Source of the DNA: Zingiber officinale
Lineage: Eukaryota > Streptophyta > Magnoliopsida > Zingiberales > Zingiberaceae
DNA length: 64,000 bases
NCBI RefSeq assembly: GCF_018446385.1
Contig: NC_055990.1
Location: forward strand, 28,853,891-28,917,890
Direction of reading: 5' to 3'
The notes beneath the pieces were generated by a model. The model was not told where the DNA came from and searched no databases. It saw only the letters and a list, made by a program, of their open reading frames with translations. Position 1 is the stretch's first letter. Every line of letters begins with the position of its first letter. The translations under genes were made by a program, and so were the position numbers. Of this stretch, positions 33,950-45,600 are shown piece by piece.

Positions 33950-35364
33950 ATGGCCGGACCAAGCATCCACCCGCCGAAATACGAAGGGGATTTCACCACA
34001 TGGAAAAAACTGATGCAGGTATTTCTTACAACCGATATTGAACTATTTTTAACGATGAAATTTGGCTTTGAAGCTCCAGAGGACAAGGAAATAGATAAAT
34101 GGACAAAAAAGGAGCAGGCTGATTTCATGGAAAAGGCAGAGTACCATCTGCTAAGCGTACTTCCGCCTCAAGAAGTCAACAGGATCGAAAAATACAAAAG
34201 TGCAAAGGAACTTTGGGAAAAGTTCCTCGAGCTGCACGAAGGACGTCCGAAGCCAAGCTCGCGGAAGAGATCTGCTTCGAAACTCACAAACCTGCGACTT
34301 GGGAAGACGAGACAATCGCACATCTGCACTCCATTAAAGAAATAATCACCGGACTCACGAATCTCTGAGAAGAGGTAAGTAACCGAGATTCGCTCAGGTA
34401 TACATTCATTTCTAGAAATTCAAAATGGGCATCACTAGTAGATCTCTTTTACATTTCTAAGGACTTAGAAAAATTTCATTAGAAGAATTTTTTCAACATT
34501 TGAAGTCCATGAGTCAAGATATGCAGAATGAAGGAGCCTAAGAACAACGTCGCCCTCAAAGCTTCGAGAGACTAACCTGAGTCTCTCGACGACGAAGAAA
34601 TCGTAATGATGGTAAGAAGATTCAAGAAACTTTGTAAATCTAGATCTACTAACCATCCGCAGGGGAAGAAGAAAAGGATGATCCGCTGCTACCACTGCGA
34701 CGAAGAAGGGCATGTCAAGGACAACTGCCCCAAGTTGAAGAACAAAGACAAGGAGAAGGGAAAGAAGCCTATCCAGAAACGAAAGGCCCTGAAAGCGACG
34801 TGGGACGATACGTCGTCCGAATCGGAAGTCGAAGCATTCTCCGGACTCGCACTAATGGCGAGCCATCAAGACGACGACTGCGATTCAAGCTCTTCCGAAA
34901 TGAGCATCGAGAGCATCGATGAAGGGGGAGACACGTCGGAAGAAAGCAGCAGCTCAGGGGGAGAAATGGACAACGAGATCGACAAGGTAAGTCAGGTACG
35001 ATCTCTTCCTCCCGATAAAATGTTTAAGTTCGTTAAACTGTTAACAAAAGACTGCTGCAAATTAGAAAGTGAAAATAAAAATTTAAAAGTAATTCTAGCT
35101 AAGTCTTGTCCCTTAGAAGAATTAGATAAATTAAAATTGAAAAATGAAAAATTGGAATTAGAAAATCAAAATTTGAAAATTCAAATAGATAACTTAAAGA
35201 ACTATGCATGTTCATCTAAAACCAATTTTAGAAAATTTAATAATTTAAATTGGTACTTTAAATATCACCCGGGACAAATCAGGAACATCTCAAGAAAACA
35301 TGTCCCTAAAAACCTTTTAGTTAATCCAGTAGGTTGGAACCTATATTGGGTTCCTAAATCATGA
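33950..35364 (+). pseudogene. Element D Gag-like protein (zinc-knuckle), frameshifted
   Basis: It opens at MAGPSIHPPKYEGDF (33950), the counterpart of the element C protein. The first part runs to 34345, where the frame is lost; stops and a small shift lie between 34230 and 34605. The second part (34606-35364) has a CCHC knuckle (CYHCDEEGHVKDNC near 34690), an acidic Ser-rich segment, and a long coiled-coil of Leu/Lys/Glu heptads near 35030-35200. The role would be capsid and RNA binding. The C-terminus (HVPKNLLVNPVGWNLYWVPKS) is intact. No protease or polymerase follows. Confidence 0.83.
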
Positions 35365-35978
35365 TTAAATTAATTTTAAAATTAAAATTAGTGCTTTAAG
35401 TGAGAGAATTAAACAAATAATTTCTTTATGAGGTTTTGTCTAAGGAAGTGATTGTTGCTCCAATAACCAAGAAGGCCTAGTGCCTCGCCACGACCTGGAA
35501 GCCAAAATATTGAAATAAATATTTAATTAACTTACTAATGAAGCATTAATACAAGAATTAATTAATGCTTGAAAAAGGTTATTCAAAACATTTTATTTCA
35601 AATTAGAAATTTACTTAGAATTTTTTATATTCTCAAAAATCATTTTTTTAAAGTTAAGAATCTTTCTAAACAAGAAATCTCAGCTTAAATTACTTAGAAA
35701 ATTTTTCTAAATTTCTTAAAAACTTAGAAATTTTTTTTATATACTTCTTCTAAGTATTTAACCCTTAGATTGTTTTTCTTGGAACCCCATTTTTTTGTGA
35801 TCAAAGGGGGAGAAGGGAAAGTATAAGTCTAGGGGGAGGTAGATAGATTTAATTTGATTTTTATCTTTTCTATCTTTTTGCACTTAAATTAAAAATTAAG
35901 TTAATCTACTTAATGATTATTTAATGTCTATTTTAACCCTAGCTTAATTTGGGTTGATCACACCAAAAAGGGGGAGAT
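35365..35978 (+). other. Element D 3' noncoding tail
   Basis: AT-rich, no ORF. It includes the structured motif at 35432-35503 and ends with the purine tract AAAAAGGGGGAGAT adjoining the 3' LTR. Confidence 0.75.
35432..35503 (+). ncRNA. Conserved structured motif, element D copy
   Basis: It begins GGTTTTGTCTAAGG and ends CTGGAAGCC. Its closing stem keeps pairing relative to element C (AGCTTT/GGAAGCT) through paired changes. The core is nearly identical to that in 7463-7534. Confidence 0.45.
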
Positions 35979-36940
35979 TGTTGGAACCCCAAGGTTGTTT
36001 TGGTGTGATCAACAAGTTAAGTTAGGTCCTGCGTTGTATTTAACCTTGTGTCTAAGTGTGCAGGAGCTTAGGAGCACAGGTACTCAAGCGGAAGACGCAG
36101 CTAACGAGAAGGACGGCAGTCCGAGGGATGAGGTGCTGCGGAAGAGTACACTGGCGGACGAGAAGGAAGCGTGCGGTGGTTCCGAGGGACGAAAGCCGGA
36201 GCAGAAGATTGCTCGGGGAGCAAGAGACGCAGCTAGCGAGAAGGTCAGCACGGGGTGCGATCGAGGGACGAAAAGCTACGGATGGACGAGAAGGGACACG
36301 CGGCAATTCCGAGGGACGAGAAGCCGGAGGGAAGCACGCTCGAGAAGACCGGAAGATGGGTTCGGGTGAGCCCTATTCCGGATGTCAGAGATCACCCAAT
36401 CAAGCGGATCCGGAGCAGAAGACCCAGACCGAGACGGGGACTTAACGGAGAAGTGGTCCCGGACAAAAAGTCAACCGTAGTTGACTTTTTGCTCCGGGGC
36501 GCCCGGACCCTGATTTCGACCAAGATCACGATTTACGCGATCTGAACGTTGGGGGATAAAGTTTTATCCCCCCCAGGGCGCCCGGAACCCTTCCAGGCGC
36601 CCCGACCAAGGCTATAAATATAGCCTTGGTCCAGAAGCTTTTCATCAGTTCAGAAATTGTAACAACACTTGTGTGCTTCCACTGCTTTGATTAGCTTCTT
36701 TCTTTTTGTACCTACACTGCTGTAAACGAGGCTTCTCCGCCTGAAGGAGTTCTTAGTGCAATCATCTTCCTTGCATTAACAACCTCCCCGGTTGTAACCA
36801 AGTCAAATCCGGTGCCTCGTTTTTATGCTTTATTTTCTGCTTAATCTATTTTTCAAGTGTTAGCTTAATTGTTCGAGAAAGGGTTGTGTTTAATTCAGGA
36901 CTATTCAACCCCCCCTTCTAGCCGGCCCAACGGTCCTACA
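35979..36940 (+). repeat. Element D 3' LTR
   Basis: It is 962 bp, very similar to 32922-33905, with small deletions in the GC-rich half near 36115-36290. The end is CGGTCCTACA. The TATA palindrome is at 36604-36631. Confidence 0.93.
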
Positions 36941-36945
36941 GTTTG

Positions 36946-37668
36946 ATGCCTATTTCATCTCTAATGGATGCTCCCATCAGATCAGCGAAGTTGGTTAGCT
37001 TATAAACTTCTAATGCTGATTGAATTTGGCTACTCAAACCCTTCTTGAAGCGATGTAACTTTAGGGTGTCATCTACCATGATGGTTGGGGCATAGTTCCC
37101 GAGCGAGTTGAACTTTGTGGTGTACTCCACTACAGACATACCTGGAGCCTGAGTAAAGTTTTCAAATTCACTCAGCTTCTGTAACCTAAACTTAGTTGGA
37201 TAGTACTGCTTGAAGAACATCTCCTTAAATTGTTGTCATGTCACTGGTTTGGCTTCAGTCATTGCTGGTGAAATAATTTCCCACCACTTGTGTGCCTTAT
37301 CTTCTAGGAAGGGTGTCACAACGTTCACCTTAAACACCTCCGGGATTTTGAGTAGTCAAATCTGAGTCTCGATATTCTTGAGCCAATTTTTACTAACTTC
37401 TGGTTCGGAGTTGCCATCAAACGCCGAGGCTCTGTTCTTTTGAAGAGACTCATAAAGGTATTTAATGTCATGCAGTTGAGCTTCTAGTGGCGGGTTGATG
37501 ATTAGCACTTGGGGTCGCTATCCCTTGCAGTGTGGTTGCTATGATGGTAGCAATGACCATTAAATCTTCTCGAATGTGGCTAACTCTTGGAGGAGGGTTT
37601 GTATCTTCTTTGTTGTTGTGATTGACGTAGTTGGGGTTACGGTTGTTCCGGATGTATATGTCGGCCAT
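36946..37668 (-). pseudogene. Gypsy-A gag, N-terminal and core part
   Basis: The minus-strand ATG at 37668 (MADIYIRNNRNPNY) is the likely Gag start. After a frameshift the retrotransposon Gag core is readable, with WWEIISPAMTEAK near 37270 and FKQYYPTKFRLQKLSEF near 37200. It runs to 36946, where element D interrupts it. Stops occur at least twice. The remainder is at the right end of 29515-32916. Confidence 0.82.
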
Positions 37669-37983
37669 TTCCTAAAATTGGATAAGCAAAATGGTTCATG
37701 ATAGTTCAAAGATATTTGCTTAAGTAATGAGGAGTATGGAAAGAATGATGGAATCATATTTCAACTTTTCTATGAGAACTCATAGGTAATCAAAAACTTT
37801 TCCAAAACAGTAAAAACACGATTTCAGAGGCCTAAATGATGGAATTCGATAGAAAAATGACATGCATCATGATGAAGGGATCATGATTTTTGCTAGTTAG
37901 GCCATTTCGGAGGGGGCACTAACCGTTTGTCGAAAATCCAACTTCATCAGATTTGCATACAAAATGTCCCAATCGGATTTTAG

Positions 37984-38001
37984 AACCAGGCTCTGATACC
38001 A
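37984..38001 (-). other. Gypsy-A primer-binding site (initiator tRNA-Met)
   Basis: The minus strand reads TGGTATCAGAGCCTGGTT. The 18-base match to the initiator-Met acceptor pattern lies six bases from the LTR end GTGTGACA. Confidence 0.9.
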
Positions 38002-38007
38002 CTCCAA

Positions 38008-38049
38008 TGTCACACCCCGCGACCTAGGTGTATCGATACCAGCATTACT
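38008..38049 (-). repeat. Gypsy-A 5' LTR, inner 42 bp (rest at 48769-49904)
   Basis: TGTCACACCCCGCGACCTAG matches the corresponding end of the left LTR (TGTCATGCCCCCAAACCTAG). Gypsy-B then interrupts it after GCATTACT. Confidence 0.88.
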
Positions 38050-38937
38050 TGATCCTGCTCAGAAGCTGAGTAGATGGCCACCGGGAAGCAACACTGAGGT
38101 GGCCCTTTATCTTCACTGATGCTCCCGCGCTCCTGCAACCACAAGTCATTAGTGCCAAGCCGGGAGGGAGTTCCCGGCGATAGCCCTCCAATGCTCAAGT
38201 CACACACCGGTAAGCGAAGAAAACAAAGGAAGCAAAGAAGAAGAGAATAGTGGCTCCCGAAGACGTCTGTGCGTACCTCCGCGGGGGGGCTGCTCCTCTC
38301 CTTATATAGGACTTCGGCGAGTAGACTACACGCTTCCCGGTCGGATGTGTATTCCCAAACTTTCCCCAAAAGCTAACATTGAGAAAGGACCCCTGACATC
38401 TTACCATAACAGGGCAAGCGTATCTCTACCACGGCGGCGGGATCTTCTTCCGTACGATCCTCTATCCTTCCTCGTCTCAGTCGACGAACCTGACTCCCAA
38501 AAGGATATTCTATCCATACGCACCATTAATCGGCAGCACTGACTCCCAGAAGGATGTTGGCATGTCTCCCCGTCTGATTTGTCGGCTGTCCGTCTGGCCG
38601 GATTCCCGTTAATCGGGCCGACCGACCTATTCTTTGGCCTCATGCGCCTATGTCCTAGCCGATTGGCGTGAATGTCTTTTGCCTCGCTAGACTCCACCTT
38701 GATCGGTCCGACCGGCCTCTCCTTTGGCCTCATGCGCCTATGTCTTGGCCGCTCGGCGTGTAGTCCCTTGCCTCGGTGTGTTGTAGGCTTGGCCCACCCC
38801 CTCCGAACTCTTCTAATCGGACGGGGACAAGGGGCCTTCTGACTGGTTAGTCTCTCGGTTGACCACCCTTGACTTTGACGTCTACCAAAGCGCTGAACTT
38901 CCTTGGAGGTGGACCCTTCTGGGTCATCACCGAATCA
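38050..38937 (-). repeat. Gypsy-B 3' LTR (left copy)
   Basis: The 888-bp copy ends CACCGAATCA and is highly similar to 47874-48763. Its duplicated CGGCC(G/A)ACCG phrases and CATGCGCCTATGTC repeats near 38640 and 38727 are shared with the other copy. Confidence 0.92.
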
Positions 38938-39666
38938 CATGCCTCCCCTTTAAGTCTAGTCGAAGGAGGTTGTAAGTCCGATTGACTGGACAAAATGGTG
39001 CGAAAATATTACTTCCTGTTTAGCGCTTTGGTCGGCTATGCTTCTTAATGGGAGACCTACCGCTTGGCCTAAGTTTTCTTTACGAGGTGAGACCTTCAGC
39101 GAGCCGATCGGCCAATATGAGGGATTGCCTGACCATGAGTCGGCAACTCTTGTGTGCTCAGCCCTCGAAGTCGTTGTCTTGACCCTTCCTCTTCCCTAAG
39201 AATCTCTTGAAAACCGCATCACTCTGAGGCGTTAATGCAGAGCATGCCTCATTAATTCTTCTGACAATCGACCTGTGAACGCGCACTGCGTGTCAAGCAT
39301 CTGCCAATGCATGCTTGAGGTGACAGGAGGGGATGTGACCTCCAGCAATTTGAATTTCGACGTCCAGATTTACTTCTAGGTATTCACGTCGTTGATCGGA
39401 CGGCCTAGCCTTGTCTCTGATGTTTATACACTTGAGGCCGCCGCTTTCTTCCCCTCTTCACCTAGCGTCCTGGTTGCCGGCGATCTCCTGTGCCTTGACG
39501 AATCCTACTTTTCTTGCTGTCCTTGCTTTCGGTGAGTTAGTTACTTCCCCTCGTAACCATTTTCTACTTTGCTATCTTCGATAATCCTCTCCTGAACTTC
39601 TCCGCCTACCTCTGCCTCCTTTTCTTTTGCACTTCTTCCCGATTCTTCTCGGTTATTCCTTCGACT
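38938..39666 (+). other. Gypsy-B interval before the antisense gene
   Basis: No ORF of note. As it lies directly upstream of the plus-strand gene at 39667, it may hold that gene's promoter. A CT-rich stretch at 39585-39660 precedes the ATG; no convincing TATA box was identified. Confidence 0.45.
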
Positions 39667-41977
39667 ATGGCTAGTACATCTCAGCCTTTGTCTTCCGCCC
39701 CGAGTCCATGGTACGAGACCATGGAGTCCAGGTTCGACGAGGATGATGCTCGCTCGCTCACCAATACCTTTGAACTTCCTCCCGGCTACGAGATCCACGT
39801 TCCGATGGCCACCGATCGGCCTTCCGTTCCGCCGAGCGGCTGTGTCTACTTCTTCCGAGACCAATTTACTGTCGGCTTGCGGCTTCCCCTTCATCCTTTT
39901 ATCGTAGATGTTTGTAAATATTTCGGTCTATCCCTTTCCCAGTTAGTTCCAAATTCCTTTCGTCTTTTGTGCGGGGTAATTATCTTGTTCCGCTTGCATC
40001 GCATCCCTCTGACCCCTTCGATTTTCCACTACTTTTATTATCCAAAGCTTTCCGATCAACCGGGCACCTTCCTCTTGCAAGCTCGCCCCGGTCTGGTCTT
40101 TTTTGACAAGGTACCCTCCTCCAACAAACATTGGAGAGAATATTTCTTTTTTGTTCATTTTCCCGACTGGCCCTCCTTCCAAACCACTTGGCAACTTTCG
40201 TTGGGGCCTCAACCTTTACTGCCCCACTATAAAAGTGCTCCAGACTACTTGCATGCTGCCTCCATGTTGGCTGGTCAAAAGTTCAATATTCACAAGTTGT
40301 TGGAGGAAGGAGTTCTGGCACTCTTCGGCCTTAGCCCGATCAGCCCATCCGAGCCGATCGACTTAGGTAAACTGTTCACTTGCTTCTCTTCTCTTTGTTT
40401 AACTGATTTCTTTCTTTATTTTGCAACCGACATCATGATGAGGGCACGCTTGGTTGGGCAATCAAAACTTACCAACGTCGAAGTTGACAAAGTAGTGGTC
40501 GAAGTTTTGGCCGAGCGGGGATTTCAACCAGACGATCTTCCAGAGCAATCACCTGCCGATCGCGGGCTCGAAGGCATTCAAGAGGCTGGCGGGGAATCAG
40601 GTCAAGTGTCGATCAAAGGAGCTGTGACTGATGCCCCGATCACCGAGTTTCCTGCCGATCAGTTAGCTCCAGAAGAGGGCTCGCAATCGGAAGCGCCGCT
40701 TGAGAATATGCGCAAGAGGCGTCGAGTAGAGAAAGCTGCTCGCTCCGCGTCTTCAGCAGTGAGGATCGTCGATCGGCCTAGCGCTTCTGGACCGATATTG
40801 CCAGAGACCGCCAATATCTCCTCCGACCGGACACCCTCCGACCCTCTTGTCGCCTCTCCAATCGCCAACCTGCCGCCCCTATCGAGTCAGGGTCGCATTC
40901 TGAGGTCAAGCATCAACCCTGCGCCCCCTTCCTCCTGCGTGGGCCAATCGGCTTCTTCCCATTCAGCCCTGACCGATCGAAGACACGTCACAGCAACCCT
41001 CCACCTTCCTACCGAAGAGCTTTTAGCACCAGGGGGCTCGGCAGGTCAGACTGAACACCGGATCATCATTCGAGGCCACTTGGCAGAGGTGTGAGAAGAC
41101 GCACGCGCCCGAGCGGCGACCGCGCCTCCGGGTGTGCTGGCGGATAGCCATACTAGGCAACTTATTGGCGTAAGTTTTTCCTTAAGCTCTTGCACCAACT
41201 AGTTTGGCCTTGTCTTTGATCTACTGCGGGTTTTGGTTTTTGTAGTTTTGGGTGGACGACCTGGCAATGTGCCAGAGACTAGTCTTTGTGGAGGATGAGC
41301 TGAGGCGGCTGAAGGAAGCTCCCGGCCAGTTGGGTACCACTCTTGGTCTAAACGACACTAAGGTGGCTCAACTGCAGGCCGACTTGGCCAAGAGTGAAGA
41401 GCTGCTTGCTGCCGAGCGGGGCAAGAGTACTGAGCAGGCCGGGTACATCGACCGGCTCAAAAAGGAGAATACTACCTTCGAGAGCAAGATCACGCTCACC
41501 ACTAACCGCAAGCAAAGGGTCGTTGATGATCTAGGAAAGAAGAATGTGGAAGCCCGGGCTCTCGAGCAGAAGTTAAAGCAGACAAAAGACAAGTTGAAAA
41601 ATGCAGAGGACCAGCTGGCATCCGAGTGGCAAGCCCTCGAGTCCGAAGAAGCCACTTTAAGGAGCCAGTTGTTCGACAAGGATGCCGATCTGGCGGTGGT
41701 GAAGGCAGACCTGGAGAGCGCCCGGTCGGCCCTAGAGACGCACAAAGAAAGCGAGCCCAGCCGATTCGAGGAGATGAAGGTGGCCTACATCCGGTCTAAC
41801 ACCTTCGTTAACAAGTTCGTAGACCGGATTCTTCGACTTTTCGGACTTGCCATTGACAACGTTTTTGACCAACTCAAGAAGAAGGGGCACCTGCCCGCCG
41901 ATCTGGCTGGCACTATCATTGACTGTGACCAGCTCAACGACTCCATTCCGGACGATGCTCTGGATTACTTGGAATGA
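39667..41977 (+). pseudogene. Gypsy-B antisense gene: Transposase_28-type (putative gypsy-type transposon) protein
   Basis: It lies on the opposite strand to gag-pol. The first exon opens MASTSQPLSSAPSPW at 39667 and is open to a TGA at 41092, which probably replaced a Trp codon. Reading on in frame reaches a good donor at 41169/41170 (GGC|GTAAGT) and an acceptor at 41245 (TTTGTAG). The second exon 41246-41977 stays in frame, giving about 745 codons. Residues about 60-240 resemble the PF04195 'putative gypsy type transposon' domain (FRDQFTVGLRLPLHPF). The middle is Pro/Ser-rich and the C-terminal third is a long coiled-coil. The role is unknown in the literature I recall. The intron is inferred from signals only. 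Confidence 0.8.
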
Positions 41978-42196
41978 GTGTTGAAGCCTTCTTATATGTC
42001 TTGTTTGAGGATCTTTTGGTTGTACTTTCTATTTGCCGTCATTCGATCGGCCTAAACTTTTTTGGGCAAAGTTGGGACACGTTTTCTTTTTAACATTCTT
42101 CTTTTTTACCGTTTTTACGTTTGTCTTCCAAATGTGACAAAGCGATCGCCTTGATACCCGCTTATCTAGTCGACGATTTGGGGGTGATTCAGGTGG

Positions 42197-42590
42197 TGTG
42201 AGGATTTAAGGTCGCCGCTCGACCGTCGATGACGCGAGGGTTTAAGGTCGTCGCTCGACCGCCGATGACTCGAGGGTTTAAGGTCACCGCTCGACCGCCG
42301 ATGACGCGAGGGTTTAAGGTCGCCGCTCGACCGCCGATGACACGAGGGTTTAAGGTCGCCGCTCGATCGTCGATGGCGCGAGGGTTTAAGGTCACCGCTC
42401 GACCGCCGATGACGCGAGGGTTTAAGGTCGTCGCTCGACCGTCGATGACGCGAGGGTTTAAGGTCACCGCTCGACCGCCGATGACGCGAGGGTTTAAGGT
42501 CGCCGCTCGACCGCCGATGACGCGAGGGTTTAAGGTCGCCGCTCGAAGGGTTTAAGGTCGCCGCTCGACCGCCGATGATGCGCGGGTTAT
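42197..42590. repeat. 36-bp tandem repeat, about 11 units, Gypsy-B
   Basis: The unit contains GAGGGTTTAAGGTCGCCGCT followed by CGACCGCCGATGACGC. Units differ at a few sites, and one near 42545 is shortened. Because 36 is a multiple of three, it reads open on both strands (12-residue repeats). It lies between integrase and the antisense gene, where Tat elements often carry tandem repeats. Confidence 0.93.
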
Positions 42591-42681
42591 ATGGGGAATT
42601 GATGAGATTCTGAACTATTTTCTTCCTGCATCAACAAGGATATACAAGCGAAAGGATACATGAATTCACTCGCGCACCTCT

Positions 42682-45600
42682 TCACCCGGCTCTATAGGGT
42701 TGGAGGTGGTTCGCGCTCCATGGTAAATCCAGCTTTCTTTCCTCCGCATCCTCCAAATAGTAGGCGCTTGATCATAGCTTTTCCAACACTTTGAATGGGC
42801 CTACCCATGGCGCTTCCAACTTCTTGACATTGCCGACCGGCTTGACCCTCTTCCAGACTAGGTCGCCCACCTGAAAAGATCTAAGGATTACTCGTCGGTT
42901 TTAGTTTTGCCGCATCCTTTGTCTATATGTTGTCAGCAGGGCGGCTGCTTTATCGCGAGTCTCATCGATCATGTCGAGTTCCATCCGCCTCCTTTCGTTA
43001 TTTCCTTCGTCATAGTGCAACACCCAATCGAACTCAACGGCAATCTCCAAAGGGACGACAGCTTCTCCGCCATACACCAGATGGAAAGGAGTAAGGTCGG
43101 TTCCTTCTTTGGGGGTCGTTCGTAGCGCCCATTATACGCTAAGCAGTTCGTCTACCCAACTGCCTCCCAGATGGTCGAGCCGTACACGCAGTATTCGGAG
43201 GATTTCCCAGTTGGTGACCTCAGTCTGTCCATTGCTCTGGGGGTAGGCCACGGAGGTAAAAGCTTGCTGTATGCCGTAACCATCACACCATTCCTTTAAC
43301 TCTTGGCCTGTGAACTGTCTCCCATTGTCCGAGACGAACCGGCGAGGAATACCGAATCGACATATGATGTTCTACCATATGAACTTCTTGACCATACTCT
43401 CCGTTATCCTCGCTAGCGGCTCGGCTTCCACCTATTTTGAGAAATAATCCACAGCTACGAGCAGGAACTTTCTTTGGCCGGTCGCCATAGGAAAAGGGCC
43501 GACTATGTCCATTCCCCATTGGTCGAACGGGCATGCGACTGTGGACGCTTTCATTTCGGCGGTCGGTCGATGTGTCAAATTGTGGTGCCTTTAACAAGAC
43601 AAGCAAGTGGCCACCACCCGGCTCGCATCTTCCTGAAGTGTTGACCAGAAGTATCATTTAGCATCCTCAGTATCCACACACTTGAGCAGAGGGTGTGAAA
43701 ATGCTTTTTTATATAATTGCTCGCCCAGTAATGTGAACCGAGCGGCTCTCTTCCTCAGAGTTCGCTTGGCTTCATGGTTTCCCGGCTGACCGCCTAATTG
43801 GAGGAACTCAATGATGGGTGTCCTCCAATCCTCCAGAAATGGTATCCCTCCCGATCAGTCAATATGCGCCACTAGGGAGACCTACTCGATGGGGTAACTA
43901 GTGACGATCGGCATCATTGCACTGGCCAGGTTTGCCAGTTCATCTACGGTTTGGTTCTCCGATCAGGGAATCTTGTGTATGACAACTTCTTGAAAGTTCG
44001 CCTTGAGCTTGTCAAAGGCCTCCGTATATAGCCTGAGCCGCACGCTATTGATCTCGAACGTTCCGTTCAGCTGTTGGGCTGCCAACTGTGAGTCTGAGTA
44101 TAGGAGTACCTTGGTGGCACCGACATGTTGAGCAGCTTGTAGGTCGGCTATGAGCGCCTCGTACTCAGCTTCGTTGTTGGTGGCTCGATAGTCCAGCCGA
44201 ATGGATAACTACATCCAGTCTTCTCTAAGAGATATGAGTAAGATGTCAATTTCGTTTCCATAACGAGCGGACGACCCATCCACATATACCTTCCACGCGG
44301 ATTTTGACCCTGAATTTTGCACTTCTGTGACGAAGTCTGCCAATGCTTGTGCTTTTATGGTTGACCGGGGTTGGTACTGGATGTCAAACTCACTGGGCTC
44401 AGTGGTCCACTTGATTGGCCAACCGGATGCCTCGGGGTTGAGCAATACTCGACCTAAGGCGTTGTTGGTCATCACGATTATGGAGTGCGCCAGGAAATAG
44501 GGTCGGAGCCTTCGGGCGGCGAGAACTAATGCGTAAGCGAACTTTTCGAGGTCGGTGTAGCGAGACTCGGCATCTTTCAATATGTGACTCAAAAAATACA
44601 CTGGTTGTTGTATTCCCCCTTCTTGCCTGACTAATGTCGATCCAATCGCATACTCGGTAGATGATAGATAAATCCACAGCGGCTCCCCTACGATCGGCTT
44701 AGCCAAGATGGGCAGGGAGCTGAGATATAACTTGAGCTCCTTGAAGGCCTGGTCGCACTTGCCATCCCACTGGAACTTGGTTGCTCGCCGCAGAATCTTG
44801 AAGAACCGCAGACTCCGGTCGAATGACTTGGAGATGAATCTTGATAAAGCCGTGATCCTCCCGGTCAGCCTCTGCACCTCTTTTAAATTGTGGGGCGATG
44901 GCATGCCCTAGATCGCCTTCACTTTGCCAGGGTTCGCCTCAATCCCCCGCTCGGTCACGATGTAGCCTAGAAAACGTCCGTTCTTAGCGTCGAACATGCA
45001 CTTGATCGGGTTGAGCTTGATCCCGTACTTTCTCAGTGTCTGGCAAGTTTCTTCTACGTCTGCACATAGGTCAACAGATTGGAGAGATTTGATGAGGATG
45101 TCGTCTACATATACCTCTAAGTTTCGCCCGATCTGGTTCCGGAACACCTTGTTCATCATCCGCTGATAGGTGGCGCCAGCGTTCTTTAACCCGAACGGCA
45201 TGACGTTATAACAAAACGTCCCGTCAGTCGTGACAAAGCTGACTTTTTCCTTATCTTCACGCATGAGGGGCACCTGGTAGTATCCCTGATAGGCGTCGAG
45301 CATGCATATTGGCTCGCATCCGGCCGTCGAGTCCACCATCTGGTCGATCCGCGATAATGGGTAGGAATCCTTGGGGCATGCCTTGTTCAAATCCCTGAAA
45401 TCAATGCACACTCGCCATTTATTACCTAGCTTGGAGACTAATACCACGTTGGCGAGCCAAGTTGGAAATTGAATTTCCCTGATGTGCCCGGCCTCCAGGA
45501 GCTTGTTGACCTCGGACCAGATGATCAAATCTTGCTCGGTGCTGAAATCTCGCTTCCTCTGCTTGACTAGTCGAGCGTTTGGCCAGACGTGCAGCTCATG

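Larger units (their letters stand above)
32922..36940 (+). mobile_element. Element D: gag-only, non-autonomous LTR retrotransposon in Gypsy-A gag
   Basis: It is 4019 bp with ends TGTTGG...CTACA. LTRs are 984 bp (32922-33905) and 962 bp (35979-36940). The duplication is GTTTG at 32917-32921 and 36941-36945. Layout matches element C: Met primer site, Gag-like ORF, AT-rich tail with the structured motif, purine tract AAAAAGGGGGAGAT, LTR. No Pol is present. Insertion is in the opposite orientation to Gypsy-A. Confidence 0.94.

Noticed and set aside
42189..42555. Repeat proteins MTRGFKVAARPP and TLNPRVIGGRAV
   Set aside because: The 36-bp tandem DNA repeat is open in several frames; no start context or homology.
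42197..42590. CRISPR-like array
   Set aside because: Head-to-tail units without spacers, within a plant retrotransposon.
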